From NCBI GenBank assembly GCA_963680875.1, contig OY804577.1:101815906-101879905 (forward strand): DNA of 64,000 nt, in the 5' to 3' direction. How positions within the stretch are numbered: position 1 is the first letter of the stretch; each line of letters begins with the position of its first letter. The position numbers were made by a program, and so were the translations under genes. Below the pieces are notes generated by a model. It was not told the origin of the DNA, did no database searches, and saw nothing but the letters and a program-made list of their open reading frames with translations. Below, piece after piece: positions 10,901 through 21,636 of this stretch. This DNA is from Bathymodiolus brooksi (taxonomy: Eukaryota; Mollusca; Bivalvia; Mytilida; Modiolidae).

Positions 10901-13900
10901 GTTGGTTATAATGTCAATCATTTCTGCTGAACTTATAATATTTTTCTAATCAGATACCTTTAGACAGTTTTCACTCTTGAACACGAAAACATTTGCATTA
11001 CCTTTGAAATCAAATTTCCATGATATAGTTGACCTTGTTGAACCCTCCTTCCTTGCTAAGTATACCATCTTCCAATCTTGTTCCTCTTTTCGGAAAATAT
11101 TCTCAGATTTAAATGTACATGATGAGAAGCCATTAATTTGATCAGTATCTAAGTCACTCATTCGTATATATTCGTCTTTTGAACAACTATACTTCACATG
11201 AAAATTCTTTGACTTTCTCTCCTCGTCAGTTAGTGTAAAAACATGCTCTGTTTTTTGTTCAGATACTCCTGTCCCTATTTCACCTCTAGCCTGTCTCCAT
11301 GCCAACGACCCAGTTGTTCTTGCAGATAGATTCTGACCTTCAGCGGAGTTTGGAGACATAAATTCTACTAATTCTTTCAACAATCTGTCAATCATTTCTT
11401 GTTTCCTAGAATCAGCAACACTACTTAATTTTCCTTTCCACAATTTATGTAATACCTGAACTAGCCAGGACTCCCTACACTCCTGCCGTCTTGCTAAAAG
11501 TTCAGAATGTTTTGAAGAATACCGCCATGTGACGTCTTGAACTTCATCAGCAGAAAATGCAATAACATACGACAACTTTTTGTTCCAGCCAGATTCATAC
11601 AGTAAAGGTTTATCACAGATATTTTCACAAGGATCACAATGAAGCCATCTTTTTTGCGACGGTGAATACACTTCAGTCCATACATGATCAGTCCAGTCTA
11701 AGACATATCGAGCTTCAAAACCCATGGCCCTACAACACAATGTAAAGCAGTTGGCCCATTCTCCACATCTACCTCTTCTGGTTTCTAGTAACTTCTCTGG
11801 ACTATTGTATCGTGGAAATCTTACAAACTTTTGACATTTTTCGCACTTATAATTTTCAACTCGAGAAGCTCCCCATCGAAGATCTTCAGCATCAGGATTT
11901 GTCATTCCAACACTCGTGGGTACCCCACCACAACCGTCGCAGGGTGGTGCATCAACCCATTTAAAGAAGGAATTTTTAAACCATGCTAAAAGTTCAATAA
12001 TTAGACAATCTTTAATCCCAATATCACCAAAATTTCCAGTTTGAACTAGGGACTGAAACTGTTTTTGAGCTTTCTCAATCAAATGTTGAGTTGGAATCAC
12101 ATGTCTTGCTTTTGCCTGAAGACCTTGATTTTCATATTTCAGGACATGTGTTAAGTTGTTCTCAATCTTTTGGAAAAATGCCTTCTCCAATTGCTTAAAA
12201 AAAGAATAATAACATATTTAGGTGTGAACATACATGACCATATAATAAGAAACAATTGTTACACATTAAAAAGCTTAATCCCTATAGCTAGCATCTTTTT
12301 AAAAGAAAAATCAAATAATAAGGAATGTTAATTCGACCAGTAATTATTGATTTCACAGAAAGCTTCAAATAATTCACATTAAAATGTTTATGTTAACATT
12401 TACATAGAATAACCTATTACATTTACCACTAAATCATAACATGTACCCGACTACTGTCAATCATTGGATATAAAATATTTACATTTAAACATCTTACATA
12501 TATCATGTGTATGTAATTCACTATTAAAATCCAAGCTACAGCTCAGAACTATTACTGCCTAGCTAAACATTTCTAGCTAAAGGATTACAGCAAACTTTGA
12601 ATTTATAATGAACACTAAATTTTGAACTAGATCGACAAATTCTCAATTATCATTTACTCATAAACAAACAATTGATATCTTTGACATACCTGATAGTTAG
12701 GAGGTCTACTTGGTTGAGATGACGGAGGAGATGTGACAAGTCTGGTGGGCTGTGAGACTCTCTGAGGTCCATTAACAGCAGTTACCTTCTGTAGTTCCTG
12801 TGTTAGTTCATGTCTGATATTTCTAACATTTGTTAATGATGAATTGCTAGGCAGTGTCAGGTATTCACCATCCTAAAATACAAAGTACAAGGTGTGTGAT
12901 ACATATCCGAGTATGTTTCTAATGCTTTATGAGAGTGATTGTTGTTTAATGCCAAGTGAGCAATTTTTCCAGCTATATCATTGTGCGAACAAGTTATATT
13001 TCAATGAGATGATGATATCCATTTTGTACTAGAACAACACTCTTAGTTTGGATTTTTATATTGCTAGCTTACTGAAACAACAGTCTGCGGATCCACTCGG
13101 ACACATTATCCTTTTTCCGAGCCAATAATAAGGTATGATCTGTGAAAATTAAACCAGGATTAGCCAGATATTTCTTTCGGAATAGCTGGGCTAATTCAGT
13201 AATTGTAGACTTTGTTGATGTTCGATTATATACATAACATGGGTACCAGACAATTCGGTCCATAAGCGAGGACTGGTCGGCCTATATGTTAAGAGAACTC
13301 GGACCGTATGAAAAGACTACTCGGACCATCAATAATGTTGTCTTACTTATTTTTTTTTAAATAAAATGGACGGAAATCATAAAGATACAGTCATCTGTCA
13401 AAAGTATTGGGAAATGTAAAATAAAATCCCTGTATAATCAACCAAAACCATATTTTTTTCAAAAAGTCATTTCTGGATAGATTTTTACAAATTGTACACC
13501 AAAACATTCGGAATTGTCTATATTTTGATTGGTTATTTACTCATTATGTTGTTATGAGTGATTTTTATTTGTACATAATTTAATCACAACAAATAAAATT
13601 TGATTTTCCTATGTATTTCAACTAAAAATAAATCCTAAAAATTGACAATCATGGGAAAATTATGTACAAATAAATACCGCTCATATAAACATAATGAGCA
13701 AATAAACTGATGATTTGTTCGATGGAACTTTCCAACAAAAAATCCTAGTTGTGGATAAAATGATTTTCAAAACAAAAATAAAATTAGAAAATTAATGAAC
13801 CGAATTTTAAATAAGTAATTAAAAATATCTTAATAATTCAGCAACTAAAAATAATTTGACAGGCATGTATTTAAAAGAAATTATGTAGCTGCGAAAATAC

Positions 13901-16900
13901 AATGTATAAAAAATTAAACTTTGAATTAATGGACAACAAAACCCAATTTTGACAAAAACCTGTTAACAGTTTAATTTTTTTCAATTTTTATATTTATCAA
14001 AGACAACTTGATATTACATGTACATATTGTCATCTTTAAGATATATTCTTTTTTAAATTTATGTTTTGTTTAATGACACCCATTTGCAACTTTTCCAACA
14101 ACCATGAAGCTTATACAAACAAAAATAATACATAATTATATGAAATTTCATATTTTATAAGCTCTAAATAATTTTTTCTTAAATTATTTATTTTTAATTT
14201 TTGATATTAATTTTATTCCTGTAAATGATACGTAATAGACCATGTTATGAGAACAAAATCACGTCCTAATCACATTTTTGGTCACAAGCAATATTACCAT
14301 TTAATAAATAATTCATTTTCACTAAAAGATAATAATTGTCTATTAAATAAATAAATAAATAATTATACACATATAAATATTGAACAATATTATAAAACAA
14401 TAATACGGTCAGACTAGTTCTCGCTTATGGTCCGAGTTGTCCGCGGGCCGAGTTGTCTGGCATAGAAATAAAAACGTAGATATCTAAATTAGTGAGCGCA
14501 ACACTTTTCAGGAATAAAAATAAAAAAATTGGAAAGCCAAACTAAAGACTTTGGGAGAAAGAAAACCAATCTGGTTAATATCAGATCTTTGTACCATCCA
14601 ATGAAATTGGCAATTGCAAGACTATACATGAAAGTGTTAATAAACTGCTTTACATGCTACAAGCAATCCGATTGACAGAAAAAGGCCATAACCCTATTTA
14701 CCATATCATTATATATTCATGCCTTTAGGTCACTTGCCGGTGTCCCATAATGGGGTTTTCTCAGACCTCCCACACTGCAAAATATCAGTAAAGAGGACCA
14801 AGTGAGAATTCTGCTTTTAATCACTAGATCTACATGCATATATATATATATATAATTATATGTAAAATCTTGTCTCACATCTGTGAGACACACAAACTAG
14901 GTACCCTCTATGATATGTAATGACCAAGCTCCATACAAGGAATTTTTTTTTATATCAAACATGCCCAAAATACCAACAAACATAGTAGAATCTAAGACAG
15001 TCAATACATACATGGGAACCTTCCGGCGGGAGCATTTTTCTCCCAATTTTGAGGGTGCCTTCCGTCCCTCCCGTCAACTTTCAAAATCTTCCGCCCGTGA
15101 AAAAAATAAAGTACAATAAAATCTTGACCTACATTTTGCGATCAATATTTCGGAAATTCCCCATTTGGAACTCCCACGCTGACGAAAAATGCCAAGAGAT
15201 ACGAATGGTAAAGGTGAATGTCATATAATTATTTAATGATATCCGGTTATTGATCTGTTTGACACCTTTACAGGTAAATTGGGTCATGGTATTAATTAAG
15301 GTGTTGATGATTATACAACAATTATCCGCTGATTGACAGTTAATTGGGGATAAGGAAGTGGGTTTGTGGCACACGCTTAGATGATGAGAAGTGTGATAGC
15401 GGCAATTAAAAATAGTTATAAACCGTTGTGCAAACAGGAGTCGGACAACCTTTGATGCAGAGGAAAACTTCTTATTTCGATCAAACGTGCAATGAATTCA
15501 TCTCGGATTGAGTTGTTATGGTTTGTTTGGGACCAAAGCCGATCAAAGTATTATTTAAGGACTAAGTTCCAGGATGGAATTGAAAAACCACAAAAATTTC
15601 GAAACGTATACTATCACCCAACGCACCAGCAGCAAAGTGACTTTTTAATTTTAGTGCTCTATAACTTTATTGTTCAGAACATTCTGTCTTCATTGTTATT
15701 GCTTTGTTATAACCTTATGATTATGAATGATTATGAATAAATTATAAATACAGTTTTTATCCTTCATTCATCATATGAAACACTACTAATAAGACAGAAA
15801 TGTAAACAATATATATTGAAATGGGATGCAGTTGGTTCAATACTGAAACAAACAAAAGGAAAACATCAATAAACAATAAAAACACGCATCAAATATGTCG
15901 ATAAAAAATCTCCAGTTATGAAACCAAATCTCCAACCAAAAATTTGCAAATCTCCAGTTGTATATACCTGTTAACCTCTGGGAACGGCTAGGGGGGAGAT
16001 CTCCCCCCTACCGACTCTGCTAAGGGGCAGATTTTGTGCATCGCCTTTAAACGCACAAAATTGTACCTTGTAGTTGCATACATGTGATCGAGTTGCTATG
16101 CTACAACTGGAGATTTGGTCTCATAACTGGAGATTTTTTATCGACGTATTTGATGCATGTTTTTATTGTTAATTGATGTTTTCCTTTTGTTTGTTTCAGT
16201 ATTGAACCAACTGCATCCCATTTTAATATATATTGTTTACATTTCTGTCTTATTAGTAGTGTTTCATATGACGAATGAAGGATACAAACTGTATTTATAA
16301 TTTATTCATAATCATTTATAATCATAAGGTTATAACAAAGCAATAACAATGAAGACAGAATGTTCTGAACAATAAAGTCATAGAGCACTAAAATTAAAAA
16401 GTCACTTTGCTGCTGGTGCGTTGGGTGATAGCCATCTTCGCTAGCCAAGGGTTACGATTCGGGTCCCCCTTCTCTCCACCCTTGGCAGATCTAGAATACA
16501 TTTTGAGGATTCGCGCTTTAATATTTCATTGGTTACGGCTACCAGTACACGTATCCAATCAGAAGACGTTTTACACGGAGCACATGTTATCGACGAAATG
16601 TAAACAAAGATGGCACCGGAATGCTCTCATATGACAACGATTTGCCACTTACCGTTTTGGTTCCAATGAAAACATCTTTCCTGTCTGCCAAAGCTTTGAA
16701 ACTTTCACTTGGTTGACAGTAAGTGCTTCCAAATTAAATTTATCACAAATAAGTTTTTCTTCACTGGGCGCTGCCATTTTCAACTCTCCAACATACATAT
16801 AACAAAACGATTCCGATTGGCTGGCGATGACGATTATCTAAGGGGCGCAACTTCGATAAACCACCAGGTGGCATTGCGTGCGAATTTCAAAATGTATTCT

Positions 16901-19900
16901 AGATCTGCCAAGGGTGGAGAGAAGGGGGACCCGAATCGTAACCCTTGGCTAGCGAAGATGGGTGATAGCATATGTTTCGGCATTTTTGTGGTTTATCAAT
17001 TCCATCCTGGAACTTAGTCCTTAAATAATACTTTGATCAGCTTTGGTCCCAAACAAGCCATAACAACTCAATCTGAGATGAATTCATTGCACGTTTGATC
17101 GAAATAAGAAGTTTTCCTCTGCATCAAAGGTTGTCCGACTCCTGTTTGCACAACGGTTTATAACTATTTTTAATTGCCGCTATCACACTTCTAATCATCT
17201 AAGCATGTGCCACAAACCCACTTCCTTATCCCCAATTAACTGTCAATCAGTGGATAATTATTGTATAATCATCAACACCTTAATTAATCTCCATGACCCA
17301 ATTTACCTGTAAAGGTGTCAATACAGATCAATAACCGGATATCATTTAAACACCTTTACCATTCCAGTGTTCTCCATTTTTGCTCAGTGATAGGTGGTTG
17401 TTGCTGACTTTTATAGTGTGTTTTCATTTTTTCGCCGTTGCGCTTAAGTATGCGTAATCGCAACAAAAATAATACAAAGAATACTTTATATTTCCAATTT
17501 ATGGTACTACTTGCTACAGCAATTAAGCAATTTTATTTTATTTTCAACATGTCTTTTAATTCTTCTTTCTCTTGTAATTTTCCTTAGCAAAAGAGATTTC
17601 ATCACAATTTTTTTCAAAAGTTTTGATTTTTCTGTTGATTCCTTTGCTTTTTCAACCAAGATATGTCTCTTTCTAAGTTTCCCCCAAATGTTCATGGCTG
17701 TCCTGAAATCAAATTCTGAGTCATCCGGTCCATGTATTGAAACCATCATTAATCCTTGTAATATGCCATGGTGTTAGTCAGCCTGTTTGTTCCTCAGTGT
17801 TGTCTTCACTCTAGACATACAACTGAATCCCCTTTCACATTCAATACACATTCGACAAACGAGCCGTATAATTATGTAATCAGAAGTGGAACGTGGATAT
17901 TAAGGTGTTCATTTTCTCATTTTTTTTTTTTGCATATATCAACTTAGAATCGGAACAAAATCAGTTTTTGAATTTCATAATTATAGATCAGTGTTATTTC
18001 ATGGAATTTGAAAATTTAAAAAAAGCATCTGAAATTACTTTATGAGCATGTATATTAGCAATTTCCGTCGATACATGTAAAAAAAAAAATTTTTTTTTTT
18101 TTTTTTTTTTTATTTATTTTACAAATATTTAATCTCCATTTCATTTTCAATTTTTGTTTTTCACAACTAAAAAAAAAAGAACAAAAGGTGTTTTTTTTTC
18201 TCATTATGACAGGTTGTACTTGTAAAATTACTTCAACATGTTCGATCTTTCATTACCCTTGTCTCGGATTGAAACCACTCGTAATTGTGTCACAAAATTA
18301 ATCCTGACCCAGGGGCAAATGTACAGTTAACTTGTACTTTTTAATAATTGTTTAAAGAAAGATGATCAAATATAATATGCTAATCGAAGGGTGTTATAAT
18401 TTAAAAGAGAAATGTTTATAGAGCACTTACATGTAAAAGTGTGTCACCGTTAGTGTATAGTTTAGAAGTAATTTTTTACCGGAACTTGCGGAAGTTGTTA
18501 AAATCTTTTCACAGATAAATATTTCTGTCATTTTACAAAGTCAAATAATTCAGAAACATTTGCATGTGGATTATAACCCATTAAGAGATATGCTCGTACT
18601 TATTTCGTCATTAAAATTGTCAACTGTCCCCTGATTCAATACATGTATACGTATAAAGATATTCTGACGATTATAACATAAGAGCTACATGAAATGCAAC
18701 ACATAATTTTAATTGGGATCAATACGCAAGTTGGGAAAACAATGTTAATTTTCCGACCAGCTTTGAAAAATGAATGCCGGTCGGAAGAGAATTATAGCTG
18801 GTCGGCGAAGCCGGCTATAACCAGCAATGGAGAACACTGCATTCGTATCTCTTGGCGTTTTTCGTTAGCGCGGGAGTTCCAAATGGGGAATTTCTAGAAA
18901 TATTGATCACAAAATGTAGGTCAAGATTGTATTGTACTTGATTTTTTTGTTGGGGGGAGATCGTGCGGGAGGAAAAGATGTGTGCTTGAGATTAACGTCT
19001 CCCGCGCAGGACACCCAGTCCATGCGGGAGATAAGGCTCTTACGCGGGAGACTTCCACGCAAAGGGGGAGGGTTAACGGTAGCATCCCAAATTGCGGATT
19101 CCCAGTTTGCCGAGTCCAATTAGCCGATTCCCAAACTGCCGACATATGAAAAATATTGTTATTGCAAGTAGAATAATGCTTCTAATTTATGAAGGAATAT
19201 TGTAAATAATTAAATAAATATTTCTTTTGAAATGGTCCGACATACAAGGGAGTTTAGATTATAGCACATTTTTTGTTTTGTAAATAGGTCCCAAATTTTG
19301 CATTTGAGCGAGACTTAGTAAAACTCTAAATAAACATTTACTTATTTGTAGTTTATTTCCATTGTTCTTCAATTATTTGAGTAATGAGGATCGGCATCTC
19401 CTATTCATCAGTGCATTTGATTATGGTTTTTCTAATTAAAATTGTGCGAAAAATTACTGCTTTCAATAAAATATGTACACATCATCAATATTTTTTTTTA
19501 AATAAAAAATAATATTATGAAACTTTGTCATTTTTAACAAAAGTCGGCAAAATGGACTCAGCAATCTGGTACTAATTCGGGTTAACAGGTATGGTTGTAG
19601 CATAGCAACTCTATCACATGTATGTCAATATGTTCAAGTCAGCTGAACACACACTGGAAAAACCTCGACATAAAATTTATGCCAGATGTATATGGACCAG
19701 AAGTGACAGGAAACACACAATCAAGACGGGTCTCAGGCCCAGACGTATGACCTCGGGACAAGGTAAAAAAATGTATCAATGGGTATGCAGTTTGTATAGT
19801 GTAGTCCGAGATTCCTCTGTCGTTTAACGGCATTGATAAAGTTGCTTGTAGCCGTTCAACGACAGAGGGTGCTATATACGGAAACCATCGAATTTGCCTC

Positions 19901-21292
19901 ACAGCCATAGTATCGGCACATTTCCACGTTTCGTGGCTATCGGATTTTATTTTCTATCATAAACCTTATATAAATCGCTTCACCAATCATTTTTCTATTC
20001 ATTCATAACCATCTTACCCTCAGAAAGTGGTGGTACACTCCATTACAGCACAATTTTGCCTTAGATCCTATTATTCCGCCATTTGACTTCCATTTTCGAA
20101 TCTACACACGTGATCTCGCGATACTAACTGAATGATGACAGCAACGCATTGCATGATGGGAGCTAATTAATGCAGCATGCCAAATTATTTGGAGCATTAT
20201 TTGCATACGTAAACAACATTCAAATCACATGGAAGACGATACATTTAAGCGTATTCTGCAGGACAAACAGTCCATCTACAGATCAAAGCAGAGCAGAAGG
20301 AAATAATACAGAATGTGTTGGAAAGAAAAGATTCAATGGCAGAGTGTTACCAACGGGCTTCGGAAAGAGCATGTGTTACGTTCCCCCTTTTTGTTTTTGG
20401 ACAAGGTACTACATTTTTTTTTTCTTATGGTTATCTGTAATTCACTAAATTTGCTGTTAAAATCATTACCAATCAATATAATCAACTGTATTAAATTTTA
20501 TGTTAATTGTTCTGCCTTAACAGGCACCTATGATTGGCAATAAAAATATTTGTTTGTTTGTTTATATGCAAATCATCTCCCATGATACATTGCGGTAATC
20601 GTAGTTTTCTCGTAGTCACGTGACAAATGTTTGAAAAATGGAAGACAAATGTCGAAATCATAGGATCTAAGGCAAAATCGTGCTGTAATGGAGTGTAACA
20701 CCACTTTCTGAGGGTAAGATGTTTATGAATGAATAGAAAAATGATTGGTGAAGCGATTTATATAAGGTTTATGATAGAAAATAAAATCTGATAGCCACGA
20801 AACGTGGAAATGTGCTGACCCAGAGTTGGAGAAGCAAATCCGCTGTTTTCCGTATATAGCACGCTCTGTCGTTGAACGGCTACAAGCAACTTTATCAATG
20901 CCGTTAAACGACAGAGGAATCTCGGACTAGTATAGTGTTGAATGAAAATCGTTGGCCTTGCAGTTTACATTATACATAATCTAGCCAGGTAACCTTTTAT
21001 TGATTTGAAAGGAGAAATTTGTAACTAGACTCGTGCTCGCCACTGTCGACCTAGGTAAAAATATAATTACTTCAGTAAATCCCATGTCGAAAAAACATTC
21101 TAGGGCTCCAACAACAGGAAGGAGTTTCGATTCAACAGCAGGATTTCCAAGTCTTATCTTACGAAATTTCTCTTCGTTTGGGTTACTGATTATATTATTT
21201 GCATATTTCAAGATAAGTCTAGCTGCCTGAATGAAATCGTCCTTTGTATTATCACTTGAAAGTGATTTGACACTTGATGGAATATTTGCCAT
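7824..21292 (-). CDS. NGLY1: Peptide:N-glycanase (PNGase), complete five-exon gene
   Basis: Cytosolic enzyme that removes N-glycans from misfolded glycoproteins retrotranslocated from the ER, leaving Asp in place of the glycosylated Asn. Exons on the minus strand: 21292-21071, 12872-12690, 12193-11002, 9576-9472 and 7996-7824, joining in phases 0, 0, 1, 1. They sum to 1875 nt, about 624 aa (human about 654). Domain order is N-terminal PUB (p97/VCP binding), linker, transglutaminase-like core, then C-terminal PAW (mannose-binding). The triad is Cys278 ([10 protein letters not shown]), His305 (DHVWTE) and Asp322 (HCDPCE), with the same 27- and 44-residue steps as the human enzyme. Four zinc-type cysteines lie near 220, 223, 252 and 255. 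No break is seen, so it should be functional. Intron 1 (about 8.2 kb) is full of transposons. Confidence 0.95.
8215..8440 (-). repeat. SINE family A copy in NGLY1 intron
   Basis: The reverse complement carries the body motif for GATAAAGTT...GTGACATGCG and the tail TTGAAAGTGGCATTAAGCAC. The tRNA-like head lies near 8360-8440. It sits in the intron between NGLY1 exons 4 and 5. Confidence 0.7.
9290..9460 (+). repeat. SINE family A copy, 5' shortened
   Basis: Contains GTGTACTCGATACAACATTA, GATAAAGTTTGTCACTGACT and the tail GATATAGCTGAAATATTGTT followed by GGCATTAAACACC. It ends about 12 bp before the end of NGLY1 exon 4 (read on the + strand), so it lies right against that exon's splice donor. 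Confidence 0.75.
9472..9576 (-). CDS. NGLY1: NGLY1 exon 4, middle of PAW domain
   Basis: A 105-nt exon with acceptor TTTACAG|GTATGAAA and donor AAAGG|GTAAGT. It encodes [13 protein letters not shown] and ENGVVAWRL, matching the part of the vertebrate PAW domain that follows ISWKF. This match shows that the previous exon ends at 11002, not at the stop codon about 50 nt further on. Confidence 0.88.
9836..9890 (+). repeat. SINE family B tail fragment
   Basis: AATTGCTGAGTTGGCGTTAA followed by ACAACAATC is the 3' tail of SINE family B; no head is present. Confidence 0.5.
10484..10870 (-). repeat. SINE family B copy joined to family C repeat
   Basis: The tail complement GTGATTATTGTTTAATGCCA starts at 10484. 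The head, with complement GGGGCTCGAACCCACGATC, is near 10805-10825 and is a good tRNA B-box region. Between them, 10572-10640 holds family C text (AACGTAGATATCAAATTTAA), so the copy is composite. It lies just 3' of NGLY1 exon 3. Confidence 0.7.
11002..12193 (-). CDS. NGLY1: NGLY1 exon 3, catalytic core and start of PAW
   Basis: A 1192-nt exon with acceptor TTTTTTTAAG|CAATTGG and donor TTCAAAG|GTAATG. The open frame runs 50 nt past the donor to a stop, so an ORF-only view would miss the true C-terminus. It holds the CxxC pair CDGC, the second pair CEKC, Cys278, His305, Asp322 and the PAW start ([20 protein letters not shown]). Confidence 0.95.
12690..12872 (-). CDS. NGLY1: NGLY1 exon 2, end of PUB domain and linker
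   Basis: A 183-nt, phase 0-0 exon with acceptor TTTTAG|GATGGTG and donor [23 protein letters not shown] continues the PUB domain and [17 protein letters not shown] gives its final helix. A Ser/Pro-rich linker follows. Confidence 0.88.
12930..13100 (-). repeat. SINE family B copy, truncated
   Basis: The tail complement GTGATTGTTGTTTAATGCCA is at 12934. The body continues to GGATTTTTATATTGCTAGCT and the match fades near 13105. It lies in NGLY1 intron 1, 58 bp upstream of exon 2. Confidence 0.65.
13243..14462. mobile_element. AT-rich MITE with imperfect TIRs
   Basis: Left end CCAGACAATTCGG then CCATAAGCGAGGACT; right end is the complement of CCAGACAACTCGG then CCATAAGCGAGAACT. One arm has an extra ~14 bp. 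The AT-rich interior has no coding capacity. No clear target duplication is seen. A related motif (AACTCGGACC) recurs upstream of NGLY1 exon 1 near 21358-21395. Confidence 0.6.
14466..14600 (+). repeat. Family C dispersed repeat
   Basis: AAACGTAGATATCTAAATTA, then GGAAAGCCAAACTAAAGACT. The same order of motifs is found at 10572, 52856 and 54493. Confidence 0.6.
16432..16961. mobile_element. 530-bp long-TIR transposon carrying a helicase exon fragment
   Basis: TIRs of about 70 bp start CCATCTTCGCTAGCCAAGGG at both ends. GTGATAG flanks it directly (16425-16431 and 16962-16968). It interrupts the right arm of the larger foldback element, whose left arm has the uninterrupted site. The unique core holds a broken helicase first exon on the minus strand (16777-16653). 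The class is uncertain; the 7-bp duplication does not decide it. Confidence 0.82.
16653..16777 (-). pseudogene. Captured RecQ-like helicase first exon, frameshifted
   Basis: Read on the minus strand, an ATG (16777) opens [21 protein letters not shown] second frame then gives [19 protein letters not shown], ending at a good donor (CCAAAACG|GTAAGT at 16653). [10 protein letters not shown] is the start of a Walker A / motif I (GTKTGSGKS type) of RecQ-like SF2 helicases, cut where an intron would fall. One frameshift separates the halves, so it is not functional. The family call rests on motif recognition only. Confidence 0.6.
17367..18836 (-). mobile_element. hAT-like DNA transposon, decayed
   Basis: TIRs are CAGTGTTCTCCATT at 17367 and its complement at 18836. 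CATTC flanks both sides, a possible 5-bp duplication. It interrupts the right arm of the foldback element at a site still intact in the left arm. The minus strand keeps a hAT transposase C-terminus; the rest is AT-rich, with long A/T runs near 18080-18115. Confidence 0.75.
17507..17862 (-). pseudogene. hAT transposase C-terminal remnant
   Basis: Minus-strand reading gives [18 protein letters not shown], a stop, then [20 protein letters not shown] and W. This is the ERGFS..N..K..LR plus SI.GP....F.F..A...W signature of the hAT dimerisation region, found also in ZNF862/ZMYM-like relatives. The in-frame stop near 17775 and loss of the N-terminus show decay. Confidence 0.7.
18936..19800. other. 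Repeat-rich stretch of NGLY1 intron 1
   Basis: GC-richer repeat text lies at 18950-19140, including two copies of a GATTCCCA.TTGCCGA motif. 19585-19625 (GTTGTAGCATAGCAACTC) matches the complement of the foldback element's centre. The ORF at 19618-19827 ends near a donor-like GACAAG|GTAAAA, but I do not recognise it. Confidence 0.4.
19802..20929. mobile_element. 1.1-kb long-TIR transposon carrying a helicase exon fragment
   Basis: Inverted arms of about 400 bp start TAGTCCGAGATTCCTCTGTC at both ends. GTATAGTG flanks it directly (19794-19801 and 20930-20937), a clean 8-bp target duplication. Subterminal text (GTAGCCGTTCAACGACAGAG) and the rest of the arms match closely, with an insertion or deletion near 19880. 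The core holds a broken RecQ-like helicase exon at 20229-20405. No transposase is present. It lies 141 bp downstream of NGLY1 exon 1. Confidence 0.87.
20229..20405 (+). pseudogene. Captured RecQ-like helicase first exon with two frameshifts
   Basis: An ATG at 20229 opens [16 protein letters not shown]. Shifting frame gives [20 protein letters not shown] (Q-motif region of RecQ-like helicases), then [13 protein letters not shown] (Walker A), then PFLFLDK at a donor ACAAG|GTACTA. Three frames are needed, so it is dead. Motif order and spacing fit the start of an SF2 RecQ-like helicase. Confidence 0.72.
21071..21292 (-). CDS. NGLY1: NGLY1 exon 1, PUB domain
   Basis: Start ATG at 21292 ([10 protein letters not shown]). 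The exon encodes most of the PUB domain: [40 protein letters not shown] and ECFFDMGF. It ends at ACTGAA|GTAATT in phase 0; the open frame beyond that is intron. It joins DGEYL of exon 2. Confidence 0.92.
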
Positions 21293-21298
21293 TCTCTA

Positions 21299-21306
21299 CC
21301 GGAAGT
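21299..21306 (+). promoter_or_regulatory. Possible ETS site next to the NGLY1 start
   Basis: CCGGAAGT lies 6 bp upstream of the NGLY1 ATG. ETS-type sites are common in housekeeping promoters; no TATA box is evident. The placement makes it plausible but it could be chance. Confidence 0.3.
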
Positions 21307-21636
21307 GTACGTGTTACACACAATTTTGATTAAAGGAAAGATTTTATAATACATAACAACTCGGACCAAAGATAACTCGGACCACTTTTCAGAAGACTGT
21401 CGGATCTCTTTTTGAAATACTGAGGGTGACTCGGCATCGTGTACATTACAAAGTGGAGCCTTGACGTTGAGTGTTGGAATGGAGTGTGGAGTAAAATTTT
21501 GAAGAACATTTTTGGAGTGGTGTTTATAAAATTTAAATGATTTTTTTTATAAGATTCTGTAATTTTGTTGGCGGACACTATTATTAGCTGACGTAATAAG
21601 ATGCAGCCAATTATTTCATATTGTTAGTTTTGGACA

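Larger units (their letters stand above)
15109..18935. mobile_element. Large foldback element with two nested insertions
   Basis: The left arm (about 15109-15975) and right arm (about 16100-18935) are reverse complements over roughly 850 bp once two insertions in the right arm are removed. Matching ends include ATCTTGACCTACATTTTG and its complement. Matching inner parts include AAATCTCCAGTTATGA and its complement. The centre (15975-16100) carries a GC-rich GGGGGGAGATCTCCCCCC palindrome. The arms encode only short ORFs (for example 15492-15740) of no known family. It lies in NGLY1 intron 1. Confidence 0.8.

Noticed and set aside
13069..13263. 64-aa minus-strand ORF in NGLY1 intron 1
   Set aside because: Overlaps a SINE end and a MITE TIR, with no recognised family or matching splice sites.
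15492..15740. 82-aa ORF in the foldback arm
   Set aside because: The reverse-complement arm does not keep the frame and no domain is recognised.
16709..17017. 102-aa ORF across a nested TIR element
   Set aside because: It runs through the transposon edge into the foldback arm; a chance frame.
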